Assembly: GCF_003591175.1 (NCBI RefSeq)
Contig: NZ_QYYG01000007.1
Span: 62,001 to 126,000 of the forward strand
Length of the DNA: 64,000 nt
Direction: 5' to 3'
From: Serratia inhibens
GTDB taxonomy: Bacteria; Pseudomonadota; Gammaproteobacteria; Enterobacterales; Enterobacteriaceae
This document shows, in pieces, positions 1 to 8,971 of this stretch. Position numbers and translations under genes: made by a program. The notes beneath the pieces were generated by a model. The model saw only the letters and a list, made by a program, of their open reading frames with translations. It was not told the origin of the DNA and ran no database searches. The number at the start of each line of letters is the position of its first letter. The stretch's first letter is position 1.

Positions 1-1
1 G

Positions 2-334
2 AATAAAAACCCTTCCGCTATCCCCGTCATTCCCCAGTCCCGATATCTCTCGGTCGCTGCATGGAAGGTCGGTCAGTTGGTCACCGCGTTCCCTTTGACT
101 TATTTCTTCGGCGATGAGTCAAATATGGTAGCAATGAAAATAGAAACCGAAATAAAAGGTTCATTTATCCCAGGCGAGGTCATTATTATAAAACGCCCGC
201 CGGTGCTGGTTTGCGATTCGCCTTTATTGTATCACTCGGGAAAAAACGGCTTCTTTGTGGTTAACGGCAAAGAAGATAGCGGCATGGAAGATACCGTGCG
301 ATTTCTGGGTTATATCGTTGGAGAAAGGCTATAA
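2..334 (+). CDS. Small protein of unknown function, possibly cut by the left edge
   Basis: The frame is open from the left edge, so the true start may lie outside the window. Internal candidates are TTG at 77 and ATG at 125 and 134, none with a strong ribosome binding site. I do not recognise the protein. The visible part has a hydrophobic stretch upstream of the ATGs, then a beta-rich-looking region with many Ile, Val and Gly, and no cysteine cluster. Its stop codon abuts the ATG of the next gene at 335, which suggests translational coupling with the queuosine-precursor transporter and QueF downstream. A role in 7-deazaguanine metabolism is inferred from position only. Confidence 0.45.
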   Translation, partial: NKNPSAIPVIPQSRYLSVAAWKVGQLVTAFPLTYFFGDESNMVAMKIETEIKGSFIPGEVIIIKRPPVLVCDSPLLYHSGKNGFFVVNGKEDSGMEDTVRFLGYIVGERL

Positions 335-1231
335 ATGGAATCTAATAAAAAATTTAAACTGCTGGGGTTTACCCGTCATGGCACTCTGGCTGCCAATGTC
401 ATGGTATTAGCCACAGGTAAAACCATTACCATGGGGCTGAATGAACTGGCCGACAGCGACATATCGGAAGATCTGAGCCGCCATGAGTTACAAGCGCTCT
501 ATCGCAAAATCTACGGCAATAACCAACAGCAAACCGCCTATGAGCTCAGCGATCGTCATGAACGATCCTGGTATGCCTATCTGATCATTACCGTGGCGCT
601 CAGCGTGATTTATATCTTCTCAACCCTGTGCGGCGTCAAACCGATTCAAATCCCCGCATTGAACCTGATCACGCCCCCGGCAATATTTATTTACCCCCTC
701 ACCTTTATCCTGGTGGATATTCTGAACGAGTTTTACGGACTGCGGCTGGCCAGACGCACCATTATCATCTCGTTTATGGCCAACCTGATTTTTGTGCTGG
801 GCGTCTGGGCGACCACGCTGGTGCCGAGCATTCCGCAGTGGGAATTCAGCAAGACTTATGACGGCATCGTCCACAGCATCATGGCAGTGTTGGTAGCCTC
901 ATCCGCGGCCTATTTAATCTCCGAGAACGTCAATTCCTATCTGTTGTGCAAAATCAAGGAACTGACCAACTCCCGTTACCTGTTTGTACGGGTGATCACC
1001 AGCACCGTGGTCGCCTCGGCCATCGACAGCGTGGTGTTCTGTACCCTGGCGTTCTACAACGTCCTGAGCTGGGATATCATCAAAACCATGATCCTGTCAC
1101 AGTTCCTGATCAAGGTAGTCTACGCCCTGGTCGGTGTTGGGCCGATTTACGCCGCCCGCAGCCTGTTTAACCGCTATATCAATACCGATCTTGCAAGGAG
1201 CAATCAATATGCATATCAAAAAACAAGATAA
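335..1231 (+). CDS. Queuosine precursor transporter (YhhQ/QPTR, VUT family) with N-terminal extension
   Basis: 298 residues. From about residue 78 onward the protein shows six predicted membrane segments and the VUT/YhhQ pattern ([12 protein letters not shown]; later SAIDSVVF), the family that imports preQ0/preQ1 or queuine for tRNA modification. Family members are usually about 220 residues. Here the first ~75 residues are a soluble, charged extension. The gene starts directly after the stop of the preceding small gene and overlaps the next gene, queF, by 23 nt, so the three look like one transcript. Pairing with a preQ0 reductase supports preQ0 as the substrate. The role of the extension is unknown. 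Confidence 0.85.
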   Translation: MESNKKFKLLGFTRHGTLAANVMVLATGKTITMGLNELADSDISEDLSRHELQALYRKIYGNNQQQTAYELSDRHERSWYAYLIITVALSVIYIFSTLCGVKPIQIPALNLITPPAIFIYPLTFILVDILNEFYGLRLARRTIIISFMANLIFVLGVWATTLVPSIPQWEFSKTYDGIVHSIMAVLVASSAAYLISENVNSYLLCKIKELTNSRYLFVRVITSTVVASAIDSVVFCTLAFYNVLSWDIIKTMILSQFLIKVVYALVGVGPIYAARSLFNRYINTDLARSNQYAYQKTR

Positions 1232-2051
1232 AATCACCCATCTTGGCGCCAACTCCGATTACCCGGACCAGTATGCTCCCGAGTTGCTCGAAGCCCTGCC
1301 GCGCGCACGAGGTCGGGATCTGATCGGCGTAGATGAACAGAACCTGCCATTCCACGGCTTTGATCTGTGGACCGCCTTCGAACTGTCCTGGCTCAATGCC
1401 AAAGGCAAGCCGGTAGTCGGCATTGGCGAATTCGCCTTGCCCTATTCCTCAACCCACCTGATCGAGTCCAAATCATTCAAACTGTATCTCAACAGCTTTA
1501 ACCAGACGCGTTTCGACAGCGTGGAACAGGTCAGCGCCGCAATGCAAAAAGATCTGTCGCAGGCCGCCAACGGTCAAGTAGGGGTGAAGCTGTATCCTGG
1601 GTTAGAGGGTTATTCATCGCAAATCGACCACCTGCCGGGCATCAATATTGACGACCTGGATATTGCCGTGGATGACTTTGACTTCAAACCGGAATATCTG
1701 CACGGTGCCGCCAGCGAACAGGCGGAAAGCGTGACGGAGACGCTGTCCTCCAATCTGCTGAAATCCAACTGTCTGGTCACCAACCAGCCGGATTGGGGTA
1801 GCGTGGTGATCCATTATCAGGGCCGGAAAATCGATCGTGAGTGCCTGCTGCGCTACCTGATCTCCTTCCGCCAGCATAATGAGTTCCACGAGCAGTGCGT
1901 CGAGCGCATTTTCAACGACATCAAGCAACACTGCCGGCCGGAAAAACTCAGCGTATTCGCTCGCTACACCCGTCGTGGCGGTCTGGACATCAACCCGTTC
2001 CGCAGTGATTTCGAAAAGGCGCCAACCCTGGGCCGGTTGATCAGACAATAA
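1209..2051 (+). CDS. queF: NADPH-dependent 7-cyano-7-deazaguanine reductase (QueF type)
   Basis: 280 residues. QueF reduces the nitrile of preQ0 to the amine preQ1 in queuosine biosynthesis. The start is ATG 1209, eight bases after AAGGAG; the frame is open further upstream but runs inside the transporter gene. The NADPH-binding motif [11 protein letters not shown] (residues 86-96) and the catalytic Cys188 and Asp195 in [13 protein letters not shown] match the two-domain enterobacterial QueF. The protein otherwise differs substantially from the E. coli enzyme as I remember it, and it lies beside a transporter rather than beside syd. It may therefore be a second, horizontally acquired copy. 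A terminator hairpin follows at 2064. Confidence 0.9.
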   Translation: MHIKKQDKITHLGANSDYPDQYAPELLEALPRARGRDLIGVDEQNLPFHGFDLWTAFELSWLNAKGKPVVGIGEFALPYSSTHLIESKSFKLYLNSFNQTRFDSVEQVSAAMQKDLSQAANGQVGVKLYPGLEGYSSQIDHLPGINIDDLDIAVDDFDFKPEYLHGAASEQAESVTETLSSNLLKSNCLVTNQPDWGSVVIHYQGRKIDRECLLRYLISFRQHNEFHEQCVERIFNDIKQHCRPEKLSVFARYTRRGGLDINPFRSDFEKAPTLGRLIRQ

Positions 2052-2063
2052 ACGCCAGCCCTG

Positions 2064-2091
2064 TAATGCCCTCGCTCGGGGGCATTATTTT
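2064..2091 (+). terminator. Rho-independent terminator after queF
   Basis: An 8-bp perfect stem (TAATGCCC / GGGCATTA) with an 8-nt loop is followed by a T-rich run (TTTTCC). It lies 12 bases after the queF stop and closes the queuosine-precursor block. Confidence 0.8.
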
Positions 2092-2176
2092 CCCCATTCA
2101 TCTCCTTGTTATTTTTGGCCATTACCGTCGTTAACCGCTATCTTCAAACCACACCGCCAAAGGGAGTTAACGACGC

Positions 2177-4324
2177 ATGCCCCATTTTTCACGCAGACAG
2201 TTACTGCAGGCTGCCGCCATCGGATCGGCATTTTCACTGTTACCCGCCTCGATTCGCAAAGCGCTGGCCATACCGGCCAATAACCGCACCGGCACGATAA
2301 AGGATGTCGAGCATGTGGTGATCCTGATGCAGGAAAACCGCTCCTTCGACCACTACTTCGGCACCCTGCCCGGCGTGCGCGGCTTTAGCGATCGCATCAC
2401 CATTCCCCTGCAGGAAGGCCGTCATGTCTGGCAACAGCAGGGTGCCGAGCGGCTGGTGTTGCCTTACCATCTGGACAGCAAGCGCGGCAATGCCCAGCGC
2501 GTCGACGGCACACCGCATTCCTGGGTGGATGAGCAATCGGCCTGGGACCATGGCCGGATGAATGCCTGGCCCACTTATAAAACGCCGACCTCGATGGGTT
2601 ATTACCGTCGTCACGAGCTGCCGTTCCAGTTTGCCCTGGCGGAAACCTTCACCCTGTGCGACGCCTATCATTGCTCAATCCACGCCGGCACCAACACCAA
2701 CCGTCTGTTCCACTGGACCGGCACCAACGGCCCGTCGGCGGCCAACGTCGCCGTGGTGGTCAACGAGTGGGATAGCCCCGGCCCGGTTGACGTCGGCTAC
2801 GACTGGAAAACCTATCCGGAACGGCTGGAGGAGAGCGGCGTCAGCTGGAAGGTTTACCAATTCCTGCCGGATAACTTCACCGATAACCCGCTGGCGGGTT
2901 TTCGCCAGTACCGCGCCGCCAGCGTTAAAGTGGGCAACCCGGCGCAACCGCCGAAAGACTTCACCGCCTTTGTGCCCTATCGCGACGAGCTGAACGACAG
3001 CGTGCCGTTGTACAAAGGCAACGGCAATACTCTGCCGGCCGCCGACGGCAACGATCTGGACGCTATGCTGGCCGGTTTTCGCGCCGACGTGCAGCAGGGC
3101 AAGCTGCCGCAGGTGAGCTGGATAATCGCCCCGGCGGCCTACTCGGAGCACCCCGGGCCTTCCAGCCCGGTGCAGGGTGGCTGGTTTACCCAGGAGATCC
3201 TGAATGCGCTGACCGACAACCCCGAGGTGTGGAGCAAAACCGTGTTGCTGGTAAATTACGACGAAAACGACGGTTTCTTCGATCACATGCCTTCCCCTTC
3301 GGCGCCTTCGTTGCGGGAAGACGGCAGTTTCGCCGGCAAATCTACGGTGCCGTTCGAAACCGAGATCTTCCAGCACGCCGCCCCGCCCGGTTCGCAAGAG
3401 CAACCGCCGCCGGACGGCCGCATCTATGGCCCCGGGCCACGCGTGCCGATGCTGATCCTGTCTCCCTGGAGCCGCGGCGGTTGGGTTAATTCGCAGGTAT
3501 TCGACCACACCTCGGTGCTGCAATTTCTGGAAAAACGTTTTCAGGTGCATGAACCTAACATCAGCGCCTGGCGCCGCGCGGTGTGCGGTGATCTCACCTC
3601 GGCATTCAATTTTGTCGATCCCAACGGGGAAACCTTGCCCAAGCTGCCGGCCACCACCCGCCACAGCGCCGACCGCCTGCGCATGCGCCAGGAACAGCTG
3701 CCGCAGGTGCCGTTGCCGCCGCCTGGCAGCCAGCAGTTACCGCATCAGCAGCGGCTGGCGCGCCCTTCCCGGGCGCTGCCTTACCAGTTGCATGTCGAAG
3801 CCAGCGCCGATCCCGTACAAAAACGGCTGACGCTCAACCTGTTGAATACCGGTGAGCAGGGCGCGGTGTTTCACGTTTACGACCAGCGGCATCTGGACCA
3901 GATCCCGCGTCGTTACACCGTCGAGGCCGGCAAGGCGCTCAGCGATGACTGGCAAACGACGGACGAGTATCACCTCTGGCTGCTGGGGCCTAACGGTTTC
4001 CATCGCGAGCTGCGCGGCACCTTGCAACAGCCGCAACCGGAAGTGCGTTTGATTCCACATGACGGCAGCCTGGAACTGGCGCTCAACAACCCCGGCGTCC
4101 AGGCAGCAACCGTCACTATCGCCCGCTGCCCTTATACGCAAAGCGGCCCGTGGCGCATTGAACTGCCGCCGGGCGAAAGCCATCGACAGGCCTTCGATAC
4201 TCTATCCAGCGGCGGCTGGTACGATCTGGTGCTGGAGAGTGCGCACGGCTGGCAACGGCGGCTGGCGGGACGCCTGGAAACCGGCCGGGATAGCGTCAGC
4301 GATCCGCTGATGGGCAAAGCCTGA
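2177..4324 (+). CDS. Phosphocholine-specific phospholipase C, Tat-exported
   Basis: 715 residues, the usual size for the family. The N-terminus carries a twin-arginine signal (SRRQLLQ, residues 5-11, then a hydrophobic stretch), so the folded enzyme is probably exported by Tat. The alkaline-phosphatase-like phosphoesterase domain begins with QENRSFDHYFG (residues 52-62) and includes metal-ligand-type motifs such as YDENDGFFDH. The last ~200 residues form two beta-rich repeats typical of bacterial phospholipase C (DUF756). The family hydrolyses phosphatidylcholine or sphingomyelin to phosphocholine. It stands alone between terminator-like hairpins, so it is probably monocistronic. Haemolytic versus non-haemolytic type cannot be told from sequence alone. 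Confidence 0.92.
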   Translation: MPHFSRRQLLQAAAIGSAFSLLPASIRKALAIPANNRTGTIKDVEHVVILMQENRSFDHYFGTLPGVRGFSDRITIPLQEGRHVWQQQGAERLVLPYHLDSKRGNAQRVDGTPHSWVDEQSAWDHGRMNAWPTYKTPTSMGYYRRHELPFQFALAETFTLCDAYHCSIHAGTNTNRLFHWTGTNGPSAANVAVVVNEWDSPGPVDVGYDWKTYPERLEESGVSWKVYQFLPDNFTDNPLAGFRQYRAASVKVGNPAQPPKDFTAFVPYRDELNDSVPLYKGNGNTLPAADGNDLDAMLAGFRADVQQGKLPQVSWIIAPAAYSEHPGPSSPVQGGWFTQEILNALTDNPEVWSKTVLLVNYDENDGFFDHMPSPSAPSLREDGSFAGKSTVPFETEIFQHAAPPGSQEQPPPDGRIYGPGPRVPMLILSPWSRGGWVNSQVFDHTSVLQFLEKRFQVHEPNISAWRRAVCGDLTSAFNFVDPNGETLPKLPATTRHSADRLRMRQEQLPQVPLPPPGSQQLPHQQRLARPSRALPYQLHVEASADPVQKRLTLNLLNTGEQGAVFHVYDQRHLDQIPRRYTVEAGKALSDDWQTTDEYHLWLLGPNGFHRELRGTLQQPQPEVRLIPHDGSLELALNNPGVQAATVTIARCPYTQSGPWRIELPPGESHRQAFDTLSSGGWYDLVLESAHGWQRRLAGRLETGRDSVSDPLMGKA

Positions 4325-4370
4325 GATATTCGTGACGGGCGGTTTATCGAAAAATGGGGGTAAAGGTTGT

Positions 4371-4394
4371 CGGCCTCCCGCAATGGGGAGGCCG
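4371..4394. terminator. Hairpin between convergent plc and ail genes
   Basis: A 9-bp GC-rich stem (CGGCCTCCC / GGGAGGCCG) with a 6-nt loop lies between two convergent genes. Neither side has a long T run, so it may work weakly in both directions. Confidence 0.45.
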
Positions 4395-4409
4395 GCAGCG
4401 TTCAACTCA

Positions 4410-4985
4410 TCAGAAACGATAGCCAACGCCTATATTGAAGCCGTTGATCGAGAGGTTCCTGCCGTCAGCATCCAGTCTGGAGCCTTCGTAGCCGACATCA
4501 ATCGCCAGATTCTCCATTGGGTTAACCTGGAAACCGACGCCGTACATCAAGGAGGTTTTCTTCTGGTTGCCGCTCTCTTCGCCCATATACTCGTAAGTGT
4601 TGTTGGCGTAGTTATGCCAGGATGACTTGTAGTCGACCTTATTATAATTCAGGCCCAACAGACCATAGACGCTGATATATTGGTTAATGCGGTACGCCGG
4701 ACCAACCGACAAGGAGTAATATTTAACTTCCGCATGGTTATCTATCCTGTCGCGAGTTAGGTAGTAAGACTCGCTCTGATCGCCGCTCATATAGGTAAAG
4801 GAGCTGATCACGCTGATCGGTGAATCCCACTCGTAACGGTATTTGAGGTTAACGCCGTTGATATTTTTGAAGTCCTGCACCTTGCTTTGCGCATAACCGG
4901 CGCTAAGGGTGCTTTGCCCGGCATGGGCCGCAGCGCTGAGGCCCAGAGTGGAAATAACCATGCTGGCGATAACTAACTTCTTCAT
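4410..4985 (-). CDS. Ail/OmpX-family outer-membrane beta-barrel protein
   Basis: 191 residues with a cleavable signal peptide (cut after AHA, about residue 22) and a C-terminal aromatic ending (GVGYRF) typical of barrels inserted by BAM. Alternating strands and four extracellular-loop regions match the eight-stranded Ail/Lom/OmpX family, whose members give adhesion, serum resistance or attachment. The middle loops are rich in Tyr, Asn and Asp and are likely surface exposed. The gene is isolated and has an AT-rich upstream region (4986-5150) suited to a promoter. Whether it is a virulence Ail or an OmpX-like housekeeping barrel is not decidable here. Confidence 0.88.
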   Translation of the reverse strand: MKKLVIASMVISTLGLSAAAHAGQSTLSAGYAQSKVQDFKNINGVNLKYRYEWDSPISVISSFTYMSGDQSESYYLTRDRIDNHAEVKYYSLSVGPAYRINQYISVYGLLGLNYNKVDYKSSWHNYANNTYEYMGEESGNQKKTSLMYGVGFQVNPMENLAIDVGYEGSRLDADGRNLSINGFNIGVGYRF

Positions 4986-5159
4986 CGAATCATCCTTAAT
5001 AGTAAGTAGAACAAATACAGCGTCAACTCATGTGAACCCATGAGTTATTGATGACATGAATGTTTTATTGGAATTTATAAAACCAACTGCTAACAAACAA
5101 GAATAAATAATAACTGACATGAGATAAAAATAAATCAGTCAAACTCGTAAGTTGCGAAC

Positions 5160-5245
5160 CAGCACGCATTAATAGTAATTTCTGCCGCCCAGTAACCGGT
5201 CTTATAATTGCACTCTTTATCCTATTTCCCCCAGGATCTTACCAC
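5160..5245 (-). pseudogene. Relic of the 3' end of the 7607-8176 lipoprotein gene
   Basis: Read on the minus strand, this stretch encodes SWGK-stop-DKECNYKTG, matching YWGKEDKECSYKTG at the end of the intact lipoprotein at 7607-8176. The Glu codon after WGK is replaced by TAG. DNA similarity is obvious by eye across about 80 bases and then disappears, so the rest of the copy is gone. It suggests an old duplication flanking the regulator/MFS pair. Confidence 0.6.
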
Positions 5246-5355
5246 GCCGTGACGAGAAAAAAGCCCCAACTCAGGCTAAAATATCCGTAATGGGGCGCGT
5301 CAATGACCAGCAACAGCGGAACCGCATCTTTTACCCTGGCCAAAGGAGATGGTCC

Positions 5356-5412
5356 TTGAAAAATTTTACCCTCCGTAAGCTCACTGCATCGGTTTTACTG
5401 TCCCGGCCATAG
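5356..5412 (+). pseudogene. Possible truncated start of an exported-protein gene
   Basis: A TTG start follows AAAGGAGA at good spacing and opens a frame reading LKNFTLRKLTASVLLS, then RP and a stop. Basic residues followed by a hydrophobic stretch resemble the beginning of a signal peptide. It could be the head of a deleted gene or a chance frame. Confidence 0.25.
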
Positions 5413-5426
5413 CGGGTAAAAGCTTG

Positions 5427-6203
5427 TTATTCCAGGACACGTTGACAATAAAAAATCACGAACATGCCCGGATTGTTTTCTACTTCAAGCGAGGTGTAGG
5501 TGTAATGCCTGAGCTGGCCTTTATCATCAAAGATATCTTTATTTCCTGCCCCCACCTTGCTGACATCATGATAATCCCACAGGGTACGAAACTCCGCACT
5601 TCTTGCCATCAAATCGTCAACAACAGATTTAAAGGCAGCAGGGTGATTACCGGTCGCGTAATAGGCGCGAAATGAGGCGATGGTATGCCGCGCGGCGCTT
5701 TCCCAGTCATTGAGTCTCCGGCGGTAGTCATCCTGGATAAACATGAGCTTGAGTGAGTTTCTGTCGGTGACGGGAATGCTTGACCAGTCGAATATTTTGG
5801 TTTTAGCCGCATTGTTCCAGTAAACGATGTCCATATTCTCGCGTCTGACAAAGGCGGGGTGAGGATCCAGGGCATCTACCATGGCCATCACCTCTCGGGG
5901 AATTTCATCATGAGTGCGTCTTGAGGAGCCGGAGCCAAAAACCAGCGCATTGAGATAATCCTGTTCAATGTCTGTTAATCGCAAAACCTGGGCAATACGA
6001 GTCAGCGCCGCAGGTGAGATACTGATATCACGCCCCTGTTCGAGCCAGGTATACCAGCTTGCGCTGACGGCGGCCAACTGTGCGACCTCCTCCCGGCGTA
6101 ATCCACTCACCCTCCGATTGTTTTTACTGAACCCGTAGTCTTCCGGATTAAGTCTTGCTCGGCGCTTGAGTAAAAAGGTTTTTATATCCTCACTTCTCGA
6201 CAT
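5427..6203 (-). CDS. XRE-type regulator with MmyB-like ligand-binding domain
   Basis: 258 residues. An N-terminal helix-turn-helix (about residues 10-75, with RRVSGLRREEVAQLAAVSASWYTWLEQG) is followed by a MmyB-like domain (about 100-250, PAFVRRENMDIVYWNNAA) that binds small, possibly fatty-acid-like ligands in related proteins. It is divergent from the MFS transporter at 6330 across 126 bases, the usual layout of a local repressor controlling an exporter and itself. The start ATG is at 6203. The ligand is unknown. Confidence 0.87.
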   Translation of the reverse strand: MSRSEDIKTFLLKRRARLNPEDYGFSKNNRRVSGLRREEVAQLAAVSASWYTWLEQGRDISISPAALTRIAQVLRLTDIEQDYLNALVFGSGSSRRTHDEIPREVMAMVDALDPHPAFVRRENMDIVYWNNAAKTKIFDWSSIPVTDRNSLKLMFIQDDYRRRLNDWESAARHTIASFRAYYATGNHPAAFKSVVDDLMARSAEFRTLWDYHDVSKVGAGNKDIFDDKGQLRHYTYTSLEVENNPGMFVIFYCQRVLE

Positions 6204-6329
6204 AACTGCTCCTGGGTAGGACTCCTGGTCATAGGATAATCTGCCCTATTTTCATCAGAGGAATGGCCTTCTAACATAGCCGCCTAGATTACGACATCTC
6301 GTCGGCAATAGCGTATAGAAAGGCTGTAG

Positions 6330-7493
6330 ATGAACGCAAAAGCACCCAGCAATATAACGACCATGTTTATCGGCATTATGACGCTCATCGCCGTGATGGG
6401 GATCGGCCGTTTCTCGTTAACGCCGCAAATCCCAGTGATGATTAACGACGGCTATCTGACACTTTCCGGTGCCGGGATCATGGCATCGATGAACTACATC
6501 GGCTATCTCATTGGGGCGCTGCACGTCAGCCGCATGCAGAGTAGACACGCTCTTTATCTAAAGGCCGGCCTCCTCATTACCGTCATGGCCACCCTCCTGT
6601 CCGGCTCGACCCCAAACTTTGCACTACAGTGTCTCTTTCGGCTGGCCGCGGGTATTGGCGGAGCATGGGCCCTGATCATCGTGACCACCTGGACACAGCT
6701 CATTCTTTTGGGTAATCACGCGCCCCGGCTATCTGCAGCCGTATTTACAGGCCCAGGACTCGGTATCACACTTTCGGGTTTACTGGCCTGGCTCATGTCC
6801 TCGGCGCATTATCATGCCTCGCTTTCATGGTATGTCTATGGCGCAGTGGCGCTACTCGCCGCGTTGATCATCTTTCGGCATTTACCGAAAGAGGTTGATT
6901 CCGCTCAACCGCGCGTTAATAAAACGCCTGTCAGCAGCAACCTCAAAAGGCTGGTATTTATTTATGCGCTTGCGGGATTTGGTTATATATTGCCCGCAAC
7001 CTTCCTTTCTCAGATGGCGAGAACCACCTTTCCTGTCGGGCAGATTTCCGCCTTTTTCTGGCCGCTTTTTGGTCTTTCTGCCGCCATTGGGGTCATTTTG
7101 GTGATATTTTTTGCCGCGCAATTCAATACCCGCAACAGCCTCGCTGGCGCCATGATTTTACAAGGGATAGGTGTGGCCGCCGCCGTGCTGGTTCACAATG
7201 TGGCCGGCTTGCTGATTTCAACGATACTGACCGGTTTGGGATTTCTCGTCATCATGCAATTGACCATGAGACTGGCGCGGGAGCTTTCTTCCGGCTCGAT
7301 GGCCAGAACCGTAGGTCTTTTAACCTCGGGCTACGCCACCGGTCAGCTTATTGGCCCGTTGATTTCGTCACTCAGCATTGCACTGTTTGCCTCCCAGGAA
7401 CCCGCACTGCTGCTGGCCGCCGCCGGCCTTGTCCTTGGCGGCGTGGGGGTTGTCACCCTGCTCCACAATGAGCGTGCCCTGCCTGCTGGTTAG
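6330..7493 (+). CDS. MFS transporter, YbfB/YjiJ family
   Basis: 387 residues with twelve predicted membrane helices in two halves separated by a charged loop near residue 190. The YbfB/YjiJ pattern GIGRFSLTPQIP near the start and FRLAAGIGGAWALI in helix 4 are visible. The family is inner-membrane and probably exports small molecules; substrates are mostly unknown. It is transcribed away from the MmyB-type regulator at 5427-6203, which probably controls it. A GC-rich hairpin without a T run follows at about 7506-7523. Confidence 0.85.
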   Translation: MNAKAPSNITTMFIGIMTLIAVMGIGRFSLTPQIPVMINDGYLTLSGAGIMASMNYIGYLIGALHVSRMQSRHALYLKAGLLITVMATLLSGSTPNFALQCLFRLAAGIGGAWALIIVTTWTQLILLGNHAPRLSAAVFTGPGLGITLSGLLAWLMSSAHYHASLSWYVYGAVALLAALIIFRHLPKEVDSAQPRVNKTPVSSNLKRLVFIYALAGFGYILPATFLSQMARTTFPVGQISAFFWPLFGLSAAIGVILVIFFAAQFNTRNSLAGAMILQGIGVAAAVLVHNVAGLLISTILTGLGFLVIMQLTMRLARELSSGSMARTVGLLTSGYATGQLIGPLISSLSIALFASQEPALLLAAAGLVLGGVGVVTLLHNERALPAG

Positions 7494-7606
7494 TCGTTGT
7501 CCCGGGGCCCGCTTAAGGCGGGCACCGAAGATAGGTAAGATTAGAGCATAGCAAACCCGACATTATAATTAATGAGTTAGACAGGTTAGTTTAGAACTAC
7601 TTCACG

Positions 7607-8176
7607 TCATTCATAATTTCTACCACCCAGCAAACCTGTTTTATAACTGCACTCTTTATCTTCTTTTCCCCAATATCTTGGCGCATGGTTACCCGCTGTT
7701 AAATCAATAATGCTTACATACGCATTAGCTGGGTAAATATCATAGTCGTGGCCGACCTCAGGAACGAAACTGGAGGAGCGGGTGGCGATAGTTTGATTGT
7801 ATTGCGATCTAAACGTCTCTTCTTTATAGGTGATACTGACATGTTGATTCGCTTTGATTTTATACTCTATCGCATCCATGCCCTGCATTTCAGGCGACGG
7901 CGGCAACATACCCGGCAATTTTTTATTGTAGGTAGACTTTATACCGATAACGTTAACCCCGGCGGTTAACGTCCTGGCATCGGCAAGTTTGTAACACTCT
8001 CCTGATTTTTCATAAACCTCCAGCGTTAACGGCGGCAGGTAGTTTTTCACTCTGATCCTGGCGGAATCTGTACCCGCATAATCTTCCATAGATTTTGTTA
8101 AGCTCACTGAACAACCAGAGACAGCGCCGACAGAGAGGGTAACAGCCAGTATTTTTATCAATCGCTTTACAAGCAT
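7607..8176 (-). CDS. Putative lipoprotein of unknown function
   Basis: 189 residues. The N-terminus is a lipoprotein signal with the lipobox VSGC (Cys22). Residue +2 is Ser, so outer-membrane sorting is expected. The rest is a soluble, beta-rich periplasmic domain with three further cysteines (around ECYK, KECS). I do not recognise the family. A decayed copy of its 3' end lies at 5160-5245. It is followed, on the same strand and upstream in position, by the orphan immunity-like gene at 8229, with about 50 bases between; co-transcription is possible. Confidence 0.7.
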   Translation of the reverse strand: MLVKRLIKILAVTLSVGAVSGCSVSLTKSMEDYAGTDSARIRVKNYLPPLTLEVYEKSGECYKLADARTLTAGVNVIGIKSTYNKKLPGMLPPSPEMQGMDAIEYKIKANQHVSITYKEETFRSQYNQTIATRSSSFVPEVGHDYDIYPANAYVSIIDLTAGNHAPRYWGKEDKECSYKTGLLGGRNYE

Positions 8177-8228
8177 AATTAATCTCGATCTTTAAACTAA
8201 AAATAAAATTAACACGACACCATAATCA

Positions 8229-8480
8229 TTATACCTTTTTGTCTTTACGCGACCGATACCAATCTAAAAGCTTAAATGAAATAGCCGCCAACGATATTGC
8301 ACTTCCTCCGACAAAGCCGAAAAACACAGCTCTTAAGACCTGATCAAAAGGAAATTTAAACTCCCCACTACTGAAAAACGACAGCGTTGAAATAACCGCA
8401 CCAATTAATAGCAAGAAGGAAATGCAAAACACCCAACTATAGATGAATAGCTTGATGTATTTAATAAGCGAACCCATCAT
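8229..8480 (-). CDS. Small two-helix membrane protein, candidate orphan CDI immunity protein
   Basis: 83 residues with two strong hydrophobic segments (about 6-32 and 48-70) and a basic C-terminal tail (RSRKDKKV). Its ATG overlaps the stop of the cdiA fragment upstream (ATGA), exactly where an immunity gene sits relative to a cdiA toxin end. Membrane localisation would suit immunity against a membrane-acting toxin. Its function is inferred from position and topology only. Confidence 0.6.
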   Translation of the reverse strand: MMGSLIKYIKLFIYSWVFCISFLLLIGAVISTLSFFSSGEFKFPFDQVLRAVFFGFVGGSAISLAAISFKLLDWYRSRKDKKV

Positions 8481-8821
8481 TTTTTATTCCCCTTTTCATC
8501 AACAGGCTTTGAAAAATTCTTTATAAAGCCGCTAGTAAACTCGGACGACATACCGCCTATGAAATCATACACAGACCCTGGAACCTTACCGGCATTGACC
8601 GTGGTTTCGGTGTAGCTGGTGCCGTTGCCTTTCTCGTTGCCCTTGCCTTTGTTGACGCTGGCCGAAACGCTCAGCCCGATGCCGCCGGAGCCGACGCCGA
8701 TGCCCACCCCAAGGGTGCCGCCCTGGCTCTCGTTCTTGCCGTCCAGATACTGGGTGTTTTTGGCGGAAAGCAGGTTCACGTCGCGGTTGGCGTTCAGGGT
8801 GACATCCTTGCCCGTCTGCAC
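8477..8821 (-). pseudogene. Displaced cdiA fragment carrying a foreign toxin tail
   Basis: A 114-codon frame from GTG 8821. Its first ~78 codons are about 98% identical in DNA to cdiA around 13899-14141 (FHA-type segment, QAGKDVTLNANRDVNLLS). After TTVNAG the sequence switches abruptly to an unrelated ~35-residue tail (VPGSVYDFIGGMSSEF to the end), the likely end of a different toxin. Upstream homology continues a few bases, with a 1-nt deletion and an in-frame stop, so it is a fragment and not a gene start. It overlaps the candidate immunity gene by 4 nt. This is the classic orphan cdiA-CT/cdiI arrangement, but with a very short toxin end. Confidence 0.7.
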
Positions 8822-8971
8822 TGGCTAAAAAATAGATTTAATTGGAGAAAGCAAGCTACCGCCCTACCGTGGCATCCTTGCCTGCACCTTTCCATACTAC
8901 CAATATGAAGTTCCCCTGCCATTAGCGTTTTGCGAAGTATCTCGCACACTTAAAAACATCAGGATGTATTT

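Larger units (their letters stand above)
4986..5426. other. Gene-poor interval with gene relics
   Basis: About 440 bases without an intact gene. 4990-5150 is AT-rich and probably carries the ail promoter. 5160-5245 is a decayed copy of the 3' end of the lipoprotein gene found at 7607. At 5341-5412 a ribosome-binding-like AAAGGAGA is followed by a short signal-peptide-like frame that ends in a stop. The rest shows nothing I recognise. Confidence 0.6.
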
